In this document: piece after piece, positions 43,354 through 52,540 of the stretch
Position numbering within the stretch: position 1 is the stretch's first letter
Layout: the number at the start of each line of letters is the position of its first letter
Source: MGIIa-L3 sp11892u
GTDB taxonomy: Archaea > Thermoplasmatota > Poseidoniia > Poseidoniales > Poseidoniaceae
Assembly: GCA_965659685.1 (NCBI GenBank)
Contig: CBFHXB010000012.1
Span: forward strand, 1-64,000
Direction: 5' to 3'
DNA length: 64,000 bases
Made by a program: the position numbers and the translations under genes
Notes under the pieces: generated by a model
What the model was told of the DNA's origin: nothing
Databases searched by the model: none
The model's input: the letters and a program-made list of their open reading frames with translations, nothing else

Positions 43354-43707
43354 TCAATCCTTGTCTTCGTAGAGTTCGAAGGTGAATTCTTCGCTGGTTC
43401 CGTCGTAAGCAAGGGAGCCGAACACGACCTTGACGTCGCGTTCCTCGAACGGGTCGTGGATGTAGGGCTGGCCGCCTCGGAACATTTCGATGACCTGCTT
43501 GTAGAGGTCCATGGGCATCAATCCACGAACGGTGTACACCGCGCTCTCTGCGCCTTCGTCGTGAAGGTCATCGCCTTCACCGCCCCGGACCACCGTTCTG
43601 GTGATCCTCCGAGCGATGCGAACGGAGATGTCCGCGTTCTGAAAGCGAATCCAGTCGGCGCTGGTCCTCGCGGTGGCGGGGCGGATGAAGAAGTCCATGC
43701 TCGGCAT
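43354..43707 (-). CDS. Unrecognised 117-residue protein of the pilus cluster
   Basis: 117 residues, cytoplasmic in appearance, with a mix of beta and alpha predicted and an acidic C-terminus. No membrane segment, signal peptide or catalytic motif. It is nine bases upstream of the first T2SF gene and 45 bases downstream of the RPA-associated gene, so it may belong to either unit. Not recognised. Confidence 0.65.
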   Translation of the reverse strand: MPSMDFFIRPATARTSADWIRFQNADISVRIARRITRTVVRGGEGDDLHDEGAESAVYTVRGLMPMDLYKQVIEMFRGGQPYIHDPFEERDVKVVFGSLAYDGTSEEFTFELYEDKD

Positions 43708-43752
43708 GTGAACGTCCCGACATCATCGAGCGGACTTTGAATGTGATGGCCG

Positions 43753-44700
43753 TCATTCGACCAATCGGTACCACCCAAAGTTCGGCTCAAGGATGGAGCC
43801 TTCGTCGAATAACGCGTCCAGCGTGGTGTCGGCCAAACCTGCGTCGAAGCCACGTGCACCCATGTTTCGGATCAGGGTCTCGTAATCGACCCCTTGTCCT
43901 TGGTCCAGGGTGGCGATGAGTTGCTTCATCGTGTCGCTGGCGTCATCGGAGCCGCCGCCGGATGCGGCGCCTTCGCCGTCACCTTCGCCCTCCTCACTGC
44001 CGTGGACAGGAAGTTTGGTCGGTTCGCTTCGAACGGCGTCCATGCGCCCTTCGGCAATGTCGAGGGCCTGGAGCACGTGAAGGCGGTACTGTTCCACAGA
44101 TGCACCGTCATAGTGCGGCAAGGCAAGCGAAAGCCCCGGAATGAGGTGCTCTGGGATGCCTGCCTCTTTCATGGCAGCGGGGCCTTCGCTGACCACGGAC
44201 TGCGAGCGCTCGTAAGCGTCCAAGCGCGCAAGCGTGGCGTTGGCCGTCCGAGCGAGCCATGCCGAATACCGAGAAGGATCGATGCGGACGACCTCTTCCG
44301 GTCGAAGGCTGGTGTAGATGGCACCTTCATCGGTCTGGTACCAGCGTGCTTTCGCGACCATCATGACGTGCATGGTTTCGCCTTCTTCGAGGGCTCGGCT
44401 CAACCCAAGAATGGATTCACGGGCGCTCTCTGGGTCGTAATCGCCAACGCTGAAGTACATCAGGCCGGAAGGGTCCCGAAGTTGACCTTGGTACATGGTT
44501 TGTCCAGACGAGGTCTCACGGGCTTCCACCCGCTCGAGCAAACCTGCGACCAAGCAGCGGTTCACCTTGGCTCCAAGTCGTGTGATGACGAAGGAAGGAT
44601 CGTATTCCCCTGACCCCTTCTCGTTCAGGGTCGCTTCACCAAATTCTGAGGCGAAGACATGCCATGCGGGTTGGCGACGAATGTTTCTGCTTGGCTCCAT
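43753..44700 (-). CDS. RPA-associated protein (COG3390-like)
   Basis: 315 residues. The N-terminal OB-like domain includes WHVFASEF, FVITRLGAKVNRCLVAGLLERVE and LRDPSGLMYFSVGDY. Haloarchaeal proteins of this kind are encoded beside replication protein A and co-purify with it. An acidic low-complexity linker (about 228-255) precedes a helical C-terminal domain. The ATG at 44700 overlaps the RPA stop by one base (TGATG), so the two are translationally coupled. Confidence 0.82.
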   Translation of the reverse strand: MEPSRNIRRQPAWHVFASEFGEATLNEKGSGEYDPSFVITRLGAKVNRCLVAGLLERVEARETSSGQTMYQGQLRDPSGLMYFSVGDYDPESARESILGLSRALEEGETMHVMMVAKARWYQTDEGAIYTSLRPEEVVRIDPSRYSAWLARTANATLARLDAYERSQSVVSEGPAAMKEAGIPEHLIPGLSLALPHYDGASVEQYRLHVLQALDIAEGRMDAVRSEPTKLPVHGSEEGEGDGEGAASGGGSDDASDTMKQLIATLDQGQGVDYETLIRNMGARGFDAGLADTTLDALFDEGSILEPNFGWYRLVE

Positions 44701-46400
44701 CAGGCCACCTCCCATTGCGCACGGGCTTCCGTGGCCATCAGCGCGCCGTCCTCTTCGACAGCCTCCAGGGCTTCCGCCATGAACATCGAACTCCGCTCGT
44801 CCACGAGGAGGCGCCCCCGGACGGTGGCGCTTCGGCCCAGGAAGCGGGCCCGCAAGGTTTGGACCCAAGCCATCGCACCGTGTTCGGTGATGGCGGCGCG
44901 AAGGCCTTCGATGTCGGTGTCCAGCAGGGCAAGCGCCGATTCACGGTTCAGGAAGATCGAGATGGTGGAGCGGGCACCTTGCATCACAAGCCGAAGCCGA
45001 ACGTCCTCTTGGCCGTCTTGTGCACCGTGGTCTTGGCACACCCCATCGCGAAGAACGCGACGGCATTCCGGGCACCGCTGAATCAATCCTGAATCGTCGC
45101 GAATGCTGACGATGAGCCCTGTGGTCGAGACGCCAACGCGTCCTCCACCCTCGGCCAATTCGTCGAAATCCACGTCAACGGAATGTGTCGCGAAATCGAT
45201 GTTTTCCTCCCACGGGGTGCTGTCGAGGATCTCGACCTGCTCGGCGTTGTCCACCGTGATGTCAGGCACGCCTTGCCAAGCGCGGACACGAACGCCCGTG
45301 AGACGTACGGTCACTGGGAGATTCGCCTCATCGATGGGCAATTCGTCCCAAGCGCTCATCCGGCAACGCCCGCTTGGGTCGGCCACTTGTCCAGACCAAA
45401 GGTGGCGTTCTTCGCCGTCACGCGTGAAGGTTCGCCGTTGCCACTCGTGAATTTCCACGACGCAACGAACGTCACGTGCTCCATCGCGAAGGTCGGCGAT
45501 GGTGGATGCACTGGACGCTTCGAGGTCTTCGGCTGAAGCAAAGGCGGCGTCATGGTAAGCCTCGATGGTCGTGGTGCGGCCAAAATTGAGCTCTGGCGTG
45601 TCTCGGAAGGTACGCACGCTGGCGCCGTCGATCTTCACCAACTGGCCGACGTCGAGTTCGAGTGGCTCCCATGACAGGAAACCGATGGACCCGGTGTCGT
45701 CGGCAACGCGCCCACGCACCACGTCAATGCTGCCCGTGCCGTCGCGACGGTGAATGACGTCAGGCCGGATGCCGAGGATCCGTCCAACCACGCAGACGTT
45801 TCCTTCCTTTGGCAAATCTGCAATGCTCAGGGGCTCTCCAGGGACCACGACTGGCGCTGTGCCTTCTTCGAGCACGACCACACGGGTGGATTTGTTGACG
45901 TTGATCGAACGGCGCCCCTGGTATTCGTTGACCGATGCGCCTTCCAAACGAACGATGCTGCCGGCCCGAAGTTCGGCCTTTGGCCCCCAATCCTTGTACT
46001 CCCATCGGGTGGACGGGGTGCTGGAATCGTAGGGTTGGTCTTCGAGAAGGCCGAATGCAATGGTGCGTTGTTCGCCCCGGACGGTCTGGTCACGCACGTT
46101 GTGTGAGACGACTTGAACCGTGATTTCCACGTTCTGATCGTCGCCGTTGAGATCCTCAAGCCGTTCCACCTTCCGCATGGGCTTGGTGGCACGCTTGGCT
46201 CCGCCGCTCGCCGAACGACCTGCGGAGGATGGCGTGGTGTTGACCTGGAGCTTCCGGATGATCGAATGCATGGCATCCTGAGGCGGGATGAAGAACTCCT
46301 CCTCGTACTGACGGAAGGCCTTGACGATGTCCTCTTCCGTGGCGTCCGGACAGGACTCGAGCACCAGAGCGACGTGGTCCCCGTAGGGATGGTCACTCAT
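44700..46400 (-). CDS. Replication protein A, large subunit (multi-OB single-stranded DNA-binding protein)
   Basis: 566 residues. A short helical N-terminal domain (1-50) is followed by three RPA-type OB folds (about 80-185, 195-285, 310-395) and a C-terminal zinc-finger OB region with CPECRRVLRDGVCQDH (C-x2-C-x8-C-x2-H). It coats ssDNA during replication and repair. Architecture is that of euryarchaeal RPA41-type proteins. The ATG at 46400 has GGTGGAGGGG upstream. The upstream leader ORF ends inside this start codon. Confidence 0.9.
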   Translation of the reverse strand: MSDHPYGDHVALVLESCPDATEEDIVKAFRQYEEEFFIPPQDAMHSIIRKLQVNTTPSSAGRSASGGAKRATKPMRKVERLEDLNGDDQNVEITVQVVSHNVRDQTVRGEQRTIAFGLLEDQPYDSSTPSTRWEYKDWGPKAELRAGSIVRLEGASVNEYQGRRSINVNKSTRVVVLEEGTAPVVVPGEPLSIADLPKEGNVCVVGRILGIRPDVIHRRDGTGSIDVVRGRVADDTGSIGFLSWEPLELDVGQLVKIDGASVRTFRDTPELNFGRTTTIEAYHDAAFASAEDLEASSASTIADLRDGARDVRCVVEIHEWQRRTFTRDGEERHLWSGQVADPSGRCRMSAWDELPIDEANLPVTVRLTGVRVRAWQGVPDITVDNAEQVEILDSTPWEENIDFATHSVDVDFDELAEGGGRVGVSTTGLIVSIRDDSGLIQRCPECRRVLRDGVCQDHGAQDGQEDVRLRLVMQGARSTISIFLNRESALALLDTDIEGLRAAITEHGAMAWVQTLRARFLGRSATVRGRLLVDERSSMFMAEALEAVEEDGALMATEARAQWEVA

Positions 46401-46489
46401 GTGCGCCCCTCCACCTGCATGGTCTTCTCTTCGAGCCAGCACGGTGGACTGGCGGCGGGTTTTCGTGTGGATTGGTTGAGACTGAACAC
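46397..46489 (-). CDS. Possible 30-residue leader ORF coupled to RPA
   Basis: A GTG at 46489 five bases after GGAGGTGA opens a 30-codon frame beginning V-F-S-L-N-Q, rich in Lys, Glu, Ser and Pro. Its TGA overlaps the RPA ATG (ATGA) in another frame. The strong ribosome-binding site and exact coupling are unusual for chance, so it may be a leader peptide that controls RPA translation. No homologue is known to me. Confidence 0.35.
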   Translation of the reverse strand: MFSLNQSTRKPAASPPCWLEEKTMQVEGRT

Positions 46490-46561
46490 TCCCTTCACCT
46501 CCTCGGAGATGACGAGCAATGTCGAGGGCCTTTGAACCCTCCCGAACCAAAGGGGGTGGGG

Positions 46562-47959
46562 TCAGGCAGGGTTGACGCCAATGGTTCCTGAAAACAGCAC
46601 ATCGGCCAGATGAAGATGGCCTCCGGAGCGGCCGTCTCGTTCGTTTTGGCGGCCGAGAACAACGGAGCCCGACAGGGCCTCCGCGAGGTTGCCGGTCACG
46701 CCGGCTTGGCGGATGGCTCCGCGAACCTCGCCGTCAACAACACGCAAAACGCTGGACGTCGTTACCGAAAAGTCCCCGCTGGTGGGGTTGGCGGTGTGGG
46801 CGCCCATGATGCTGTGCACCACCCATCCGTCGTCCATCTGTGCAACGAGGTCCTCCGGTGAAGGACGGCGGTTCGAAGAACTCAACACAAGATCTCGCGT
46901 GCTTGTCCCTGGAGGTCCGGAGATTGAACGGGTCGCTGAACCTGTGCTTTCCGCATGATCGACTTGCCCGTCAGCCACGGCTTTGGCGGCGTCACGAACA
47001 GACCAATTCACCTGGGTCAGACGGCCGGCGTCGACCAAGACACGACGTTGGGTGGGCATGCCGTCTCCGTCGATGGAAGCGGTGCGTGCACCGCCCTCGA
47101 GATGGCCGTCATCCACCAAGGTAAGGTGGTCCGCCATGACCTTCTTGTCGAGCCGATCGGTCCAGAGCGATTCTTTGCGGGCGACCCGTGGACCGCTGAG
47201 GGCCGACCCGACAATCATGCCGAACAAGGAGCCGAAGGCGCCCTCGCTCAGCACCACGTCTTGCGTGCCGGCGGTGGCTTCGACCTTGATTGGGTCACGC
47301 GTGCATTCTGCCCATTTCACCGCGAGGTCCACACAGTCTGGAACCTCTGGAAGAAGACCGTCGGCGGACGCTCCTTCCCAACCGCTGGTGAGTTGATCGT
47401 CCACGTCGATGGTGACCTGGATACCCGCACCCATCCCGGTGGAGGAGGACGCGCGTTCGATGCCTTCGCTGGACAGGAAGGCCGAGGCGGTTGCTGAGGC
47501 ACCCAAGCCTCCTCCAGTAACCACCGCTTGCGGTGATTCAGAGGCGACGTGTGCCAGCATGGCATCGGCTCGGTCCATCAGGTCCTCTGCCGTCAGTCCG
47601 GCCACGTCGGCATGGAACGCAGAGGGGACGGCGGTCACGTCGGAGGATTCTGGGAGTTCAAAGCCTGCCACTTGGGGAGATTTCCTTAGGATGGAAATGG
47701 CTTGGTCAACGGCCCGCTGGGCACCGGAAGGATCCACCAATCGAGCGAATCCAAATCGACCGTCGTCGACGACACGGACGCCAAATCCGCCTTCGCCACC
47801 GGCACCCACCATCGTGATTTTTCCCGCTTCGAGGTTGAGGTCCAGTCCGTAGGATTGCTCCCCCATGACGTCCCATTGGGCAACACCCGCTGCTTCACAA
47901 GCTTCGCCGATCGAGGCACAGACCTCCTGCACGCGTTCCACTGCTCCGTCCGGCAACAT
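46562..47959 (-). CDS. tldE: TldE/PmbA-family metalloprotease partner
   Basis: 465 residues of the TldD/PmbA family lacking the HExxxH zinc site, as usual for the TldE partner. C-terminal features include GDFSVTTSS and RNERDGRSGGH-like segments. With TldD it forms a heterodimeric protease that processes peptides. The ATG at 47959 has GGGTGAACCC immediately upstream and lies four bases after the TldD stop. Confidence 0.92.
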   Translation of the reverse strand: MLPDGAVERVQEVCASIGEACEAAGVAQWDVMGEQSYGLDLNLEAGKITMVGAGGEGGFGVRVVDDGRFGFARLVDPSGAQRAVDQAISILRKSPQVAGFELPESSDVTAVPSAFHADVAGLTAEDLMDRADAMLAHVASESPQAVVTGGGLGASATASAFLSSEGIERASSSTGMGAGIQVTIDVDDQLTSGWEGASADGLLPEVPDCVDLAVKWAECTRDPIKVEATAGTQDVVLSEGAFGSLFGMIVGSALSGPRVARKESLWTDRLDKKVMADHLTLVDDGHLEGGARTASIDGDGMPTQRRVLVDAGRLTQVNWSVRDAAKAVADGQVDHAESTGSATRSISGPPGTSTRDLVLSSSNRRPSPEDLVAQMDDGWVVHSIMGAHTANPTSGDFSVTTSSVLRVVDGEVRGAIRQAGVTGNLAEALSGSVVLGRQNERDGRSGGHLHLADVLFSGTIGVNPA

Positions 47960-47963
47960 GGGT

Positions 47964-49388
47964 TCACCCCACCAAGGCCCTCGAGATGCGCATGAAGGGT
48001 CCACCGTCGCCGACAGGCACCGTCTGCCCTTTGCCGCAGAACCCTGGTGACGCCAAGCCACCTTCACGGGCCAGGCCGTCAACGTCGTTGAGGATCTCCA
48101 AGGTCATGCCCGACACGCTGACGTCGCGAAGAGGTTGGGTCAATTCGCCGCCTTCGATGAGCCAAGCCTCTTGGGCAGCGAACTGGAAGGAACCGCGACC
48201 GGTGTCAACTTGCCCTCCACGGGTTCCACATGCGTAGACGCCGTACTCAACGTCGTCCACAAGGTCGTCCAAATCGCGATGGGAGCCGCCTTGAATGACG
48301 GTGTTCGACATCCGCACAAGAGGGTGGTGAAGGCCGTCTTGTGCCCGAGCGCCTGCGTTGGGATCGAGGTCGAAGCGACCTGCCGTTTCCCGGTGGTTCA
48401 GGTATTCCGTGAGGACACCGTTTCGGATGAGCACTTTTTCCCGGGCGTCCACGCCTTCGTCGTCGATCGGGTAAGCGCCGTATCCTCCCCGCAGCGTGGG
48501 GTCGTCGACGACCGTGACGATGCCTGACCCAATCTTCTGGCCCAGTCGGCCTTCGAGGCACGAATCCCCTGCGGCCACAAGATCTGCTTCACACGGATGG
48601 CCCAAGGCTTCGTGGATGTAGACCCCGGTCAAATCTGGATCGGCGATGAGTGGGAAGCGTCCCGAAGGAGCGGCCGTCGCGGTGAGTTGTCGGAGGGCGG
48701 CTTCCTTGCCGCGCCGGCCGAGTTCGCCGAGGTCCGCCGAGAGAATGGGATCTGCCCCGCCTTCGCCGCCATGACGTGTTCTATAGGACGCCACGCGGTC
48801 ACCATCACGCGCGGTCACCGTGCAGTGAAGCAAGGCCCTCTGCAAGCTCCAAGCACGGTCCATGCCCTCGCTCGTCAAAAGTTCTGTACGCAAGTGTTCG
48901 TCACTCCAACCGGTGACGACGGAGGCGATCAGCGGGTCGTCTTTCCCTTCCGCCTCCACCGCACGCATCGCATCGAGGCGCCCGTCCAAATCCAGGTCGC
49001 GAACGTCGCCGTTTGGGGCCCAGACGATGGAGTCCGTGACGATCGGGACTTCGGCAAGTTCGACCTTTGGCTCCCCCGCCGGTCGACGCGCAGCAACGGC
49101 CCGTGCAACACGGAGCGTTTCCACACCTTGGTCATACACGGAGTCCAAGTCCGTGGTCGAGTGCACGCCCCATGCGCCGTCGGCCAGAACGCGGAGGGTC
49201 ACGCCGACTTCTTGCGCTGGAACCGCCGCATCCATCGAACCGTCACGAAGGCGGACGGTGTTGGAGTCGCAGGACATCGCTCGCAGTTCCACATAGGTGG
49301 CCCCGAGCCCTGAAAGGCGGTCGAACATTGTCGAAGCACGCTCGGCGTTGAGCCACCGCTCGGCAGGTTGACGCGCGTCCATGACCAT
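47964..49388 (-). CDS. tldD: TldD-family metalloprotease (active subunit)
   Basis: 474 residues. The zinc motif HExxxH appears as IHEALGHPCEAD (about residue 260), and a further zinc ligand is the cysteine in YACGTRGGQVDTG. It degrades unfolded or modified peptides with TldE. The start is one of two adjacent ATG codons, at 49388 or 49382. It is first of the pair and lies 38 bases after the Cgi121-like gene. Confidence 0.94.
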   Translation of the reverse strand: MVMDARQPAERWLNAERASTMFDRLSGLGATYVELRAMSCDSNTVRLRDGSMDAAVPAQEVGVTLRVLADGAWGVHSTTDLDSVYDQGVETLRVARAVAARRPAGEPKVELAEVPIVTDSIVWAPNGDVRDLDLDGRLDAMRAVEAEGKDDPLIASVVTGWSDEHLRTELLTSEGMDRAWSLQRALLHCTVTARDGDRVASYRTRHGGEGGADPILSADLGELGRRGKEAALRQLTATAAPSGRFPLIADPDLTGVYIHEALGHPCEADLVAAGDSCLEGRLGQKIGSGIVTVVDDPTLRGGYGAYPIDDEGVDAREKVLIRNGVLTEYLNHRETAGRFDLDPNAGARAQDGLHHPLVRMSNTVIQGGSHRDLDDLVDDVEYGVYACGTRGGQVDTGRGSFQFAAQEAWLIEGGELTQPLRDVSVSGMTLEILNDVDGLAREGGLASPGFCGKGQTVPVGDGGPFMRISRALVG

Positions 49389-49426
49389 GGGAGGAACTGC
49401 ACGTCGGACGGTGTTTAACCCTCGTG

Positions 49427-49900
49427 TTACGCAAGGAGGTCCGATTCCGCAACCAGACCCAAGGCCAAGCGCTCAAGGTCCCCTTCGGATGGAAGTCCAA
49501 GGCGGGCGCGACCATGTTCGGTCATCGCATGGGGCTCGCACCGCGTGAAACCAAAGGTCGGGAGCAGCGATTCAAGCGTGGCTTCATCCGCGCCCAAGCC
49601 AACCAACCAGCCACGCTGCGCCCCTGCTTCCAATCCCACGGCGCGGATGGCTTCTCCGATGTGATGGCTTCCCGCCAGACAACGCATCAGTTCCGCGCCC
49701 AGCGTGCGCCCAACCGCGCGCCCGCGTTCCCATCTCCGGGTGGCCATGGCCACGGCAGAGGCCAGATGACGCTCTGAAACCAAGACGTCCGCAGCGAGGA
49801 CCACGAAGGTGCCCTCGGCATCGGCCTGGTCCAGGGCCATGGCAAGCGCACGAGGATCGTCAACGGGAGCGGCTTCCCAAGCAAGGCAGGCATGGCCCAT
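49427..49900 (-). CDS. cgi121: KEOPS complex subunit Cgi121
   Basis: 157 residues of the Cgi121/TPRKB family, a subunit of the KEOPS complex that makes tRNA t6A with Kae1 and Bud32. The core includes RHLASAVAMATRRW, LGAELMRCLAGSHHIGEAI and VGLEAGAQRGWLVGL. The ATG at 49900 gives the usual length, 26 bases after the Hel308 stop. Cgi121 genes are commonly paired with Hel308 in archaea. The gene probably shares its transcript with hel308. Confidence 0.85.
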   Translation of the reverse strand: MGHACLAWEAAPVDDPRALAMALDQADAEGTFVVLAADVLVSERHLASAVAMATRRWERGRAVGRTLGAELMRCLAGSHHIGEAIRAVGLEAGAQRGWLVGLGADEATLESLLPTFGFTRCEPHAMTEHGRARLGLPSEGDLERLALGLVAESDLLA

Positions 49901-49925
49901 GCCCAAAGGGCGACTGTGGCCCTCA

Positions 49926-52490
49926 TCAACGCTCCGACGAGCGTTCTCCGGGCAGCGGCTCATCGTCGCGCCGCGAACGGACCTTTGGGGGTGGAGCAGA
50001 TGCAAATCGAGCTGCATCGTCGATCATCCGCTGCACGAGCACAGGTCCCCATCCCCGCCAAGCCTCAACGTCAGCACGAAGGGCTGGGGTCATGCCCAGC
50101 AAGTCCTCAGGCGTCCGAACGCCGACCTCTGCCAAACGCCGAGCGCGCTGCCGCCCAACATGCCGTACCTTGACCAAACGAAGCAGGTCAGCCCGACAAC
50201 CGTGCCGCACCCTGTGCCTTGATTCGTCGATGAGGGTGGTCAGGGACTGAAGGGCGGAAGCGTGGTCTTCATGGAACACATCGTCCGTGGCCAAGACCGC
50301 TTCACTGGCCGCGAGCAACCAGGCCATCAAGTCGGTGCGGTGATGCAGATCTCCGGGGGCAACGTCGTGCACGGCTTCGATCTGCCGCAAGGTCTTCTCG
50401 TCGATCCAAGATTCGAGGAGCCATGCGGACTTGACCGTGGACAAATCGCGCTCTTGGAAGGGTTCGTCGATGAGCACTTCATCGGTGACGTGCGCGTATT
50501 TCTTCCACAATTCGGAGTCGCGGTCCATGTCCTTGCTCTTCAACCACAGACGGGCAAAGTCGTTTGTGGAGGCCGCCAAATGCAGCAAACTGAACACCGT
50601 CACAGGGGCATCCTCACGCACCAAGCGGCGTACGGCACGACGTAGCCCAGTCCGTAGGACGGACGCGGAAGCAGGGTCGAGGTAGAGCCTTGTCACGGCC
50701 TCGCCCATCGGCGTGGCCTCGTAGCGCGTCGCCATATCACGTACGTTGGCCACAGTGACGGTGGCTTGGGTGAACGAGGAAGCCGACGTGAATCCAAACG
50801 CGGCAGGTGCGCTACGTTTCTTGTGCACAGCCGTGGGGATGGCTGACCCACCCTCCCAGAGCAAGTCGTCCCGCCCGTGAGCGGGTGCGGCCCAGGTAGG
50901 CACATCGTCGTCCCACGCCTCCTCCTCCACGGGAAGTGCGCTGGGCACGTAGCCTGGATCTGGATCAAGTCGCCTGAGGAAACGCTCCTCAACCAACCAA
51001 TCGAGGATGGCCCCGAGGCGTTGAAGCAACTCTCCCGCTGGCCATTGGGTGGCGAGGAAGGTTCGCGAAAAGAAGGCCTCGATGTCCCCGCGATGTTCCA
51101 ACCGGCCCGCCGCCACTGCGGAAAGAACGTGGATGCGCAACGCCGCCTCGTTGGCCAATTTCGAGGTCACGTCTTCGACGGGTCCGTGGAAGTAGTGGTC
51201 GGCGATACGGTCGGCGACTTCCCAACCGTCGGTCCCTTTGCAGAGGACCCATGCTTCACCAAAATCGTCGTACCGGGGTCGACCCGCTCGACCGAGCATC
51301 TGGCGCACCTCCATCACGGGCATCGGTCGGCTTGCACCGTCATCGAAACGCTTCACGTCCCGGACAAGAACCCGGCGAGCGGGGAGATTCACGCCGGCCG
51401 CAAGGGTGGGTGTGGCCACAATGCCGACCAGATCACCTTGCTTGAACGCCGATTCAATGGCGCCCCTTTGTCCGTGCGTCAACCCTGCGTGATGAAAGGC
51501 CACGCCCCCGGAGACACACGTCCTCAGCGTCTCGCCGAGCGTGGTTTGGTCTGCGCCTTCCAGCGACGTCGCCAAGGCAGTCAAGCGATCCAAGCGTGCT
51601 TGGTCTTCTTTGACCAAGCGTCGTCGAAACCGTTCCGAGAGGCGTTTGGCTTCCGAAACGGCGGAACGGCGGGTCGAGACGAAGATGAGGACTTGGCCCT
51701 CTTGATCGGCGACGTCGTTCAAGACCGCCCACGTGGGGTGCGATGTCGGGCCGAGCAACTTCCTCGGGACCCGGAGCTCGCCTCCGGATTCGGCGTTCGT
51801 CTGAAGCTTCCGTGGTTCAAGGTGCAGGTCGTACAAGGTGCTGTACTCCAACGCGACCGGCCGCCAATCAGAAGTGATCAACGCGGCGTCCAACCAAGCG
51901 GCCAAGTCCGGCGCGTTGCCCACCGTGGCGGACAAAGCGATGATCTGCGCATCGGGGCGCAAATGACGCAGACGCGTGAGGTTGATTTCCAGGGTCGGCC
52001 CGCGGCTGCTGTCGTTGAGCAAATGAAACTCGTCTGCCACGACGATGCTCACGTTGGCCATGCGATCGGATCGCGTGCGCATCAACGAGTCCAATTTCTC
52101 TGAAGTGCACACGAGGATGTCGCATTCATCGATGAGGCGCCGTTCACCCGTGGCTTCACCGATGCCGAGGCCGACGGACAAACCCACCGCCTTCGCAAGC
52201 TCGACCAACTCCGTGTGCTTTTCGCTGGCAAGGGCCTTCAGGGGCACGATGTAGATGGCCCGGCTTCCGGGATGGGTGACGAGCAAGCGGTGCAAAATGC
52301 CAAGGTAAGCCACCAACGATTTCCCGCTGGCCGTGGGAATAGCAACGATGGTGTTGCGCTCTGAAAACACGGCGGGCATGGCCTCTGCCTGCGGCGGATG
52401 GAGCCGCTCAATGCCCCATTCGGTCTGGAGAAAGGAGCGGGCGGTTTCAGGAAGTGGCAGGTGCTCGATGCGGTCTGCATCGAGTTCCAT
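49926..52490 (-). CDS. Hel308-type superfamily 2 DNA helicase
   Basis: 854 residues. Walker A is PTASGKS, motif II VVADEFHLL (DEFH instead of the usual DEIH), motif III SATVGN, motif VI QMLGRAGRP. The winged helix and ratchet follow, with a C-terminal helix-hairpin-helix (VKVRHVGRQRARRLAEVG) and a charged tail. Hel308 unwinds forked DNA and acts at stalled replication. The ATG at 52490 is chosen; a TTG at 52517 has no ribosome-binding site. It is divergent from the small membrane gene at 52541. Confidence 0.93.
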   Translation of the reverse strand: MELDADRIEHLPLPETARSFLQTEWGIERLHPPQAEAMPAVFSERNTIVAIPTASGKSLVAYLGILHRLLVTHPGSRAIYIVPLKALASEKHTELVELAKAVGLSVGLGIGEATGERRLIDECDILVCTSEKLDSLMRTRSDRMANVSIVVADEFHLLNDSSRGPTLEINLTRLRHLRPDAQIIALSATVGNAPDLAAWLDAALITSDWRPVALEYSTLYDLHLEPRKLQTNAESGGELRVPRKLLGPTSHPTWAVLNDVADQEGQVLIFVSTRRSAVSEAKRLSERFRRRLVKEDQARLDRLTALATSLEGADQTTLGETLRTCVSGGVAFHHAGLTHGQRGAIESAFKQGDLVGIVATPTLAAGVNLPARRVLVRDVKRFDDGASRPMPVMEVRQMLGRAGRPRYDDFGEAWVLCKGTDGWEVADRIADHYFHGPVEDVTSKLANEAALRIHVLSAVAAGRLEHRGDIEAFFSRTFLATQWPAGELLQRLGAILDWLVEERFLRRLDPDPGYVPSALPVEEEAWDDDVPTWAAPAHGRDDLLWEGGSAIPTAVHKKRSAPAAFGFTSASSFTQATVTVANVRDMATRYEATPMGEAVTRLYLDPASASVLRTGLRRAVRRLVREDAPVTVFSLLHLAASTNDFARLWLKSKDMDRDSELWKKYAHVTDEVLIDEPFQERDLSTVKSAWLLESWIDEKTLRQIEAVHDVAPGDLHHRTDLMAWLLAASEAVLATDDVFHEDHASALQSLTTLIDESRHRVRHGCRADLLRLVKVRHVGRQRARRLAEVGVRTPEDLLGMTPALRADVEAWRGWGPVLVQRMIDDAARFASAPPPKVRSRRDDEPLPGERSSER

Positions 52491-52540
52491 AACGGGAGAG
52501 CCATGACGAGAGGACAAAAGGACTGTGCATCAGCAGCGAC

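Noticed and set aside
43354..43707. Phage tail-like character of the 117-residue protein
   Set aside because: A faint impression of tail-protein strand pattern only; no other phage genes are nearby.
46401..46550. In-frame N-terminal extension of RPA by 50 residues
   Set aside because: The ATG at 46400 has a good ribosome-binding site, and the extension is low-complexity without family similarity.
49901..50017. Longer Cgi121 start within hel308
   Set aside because: It would add 39 residues overlapping the helicase end without similarity to Cgi121; the ATG at 49900 gives the usual length.
52491..52517. TTG start for Hel308 nine residues upstream
   Set aside because: No ribosome-binding site; the ATG at 52490 begins close to the conserved region.
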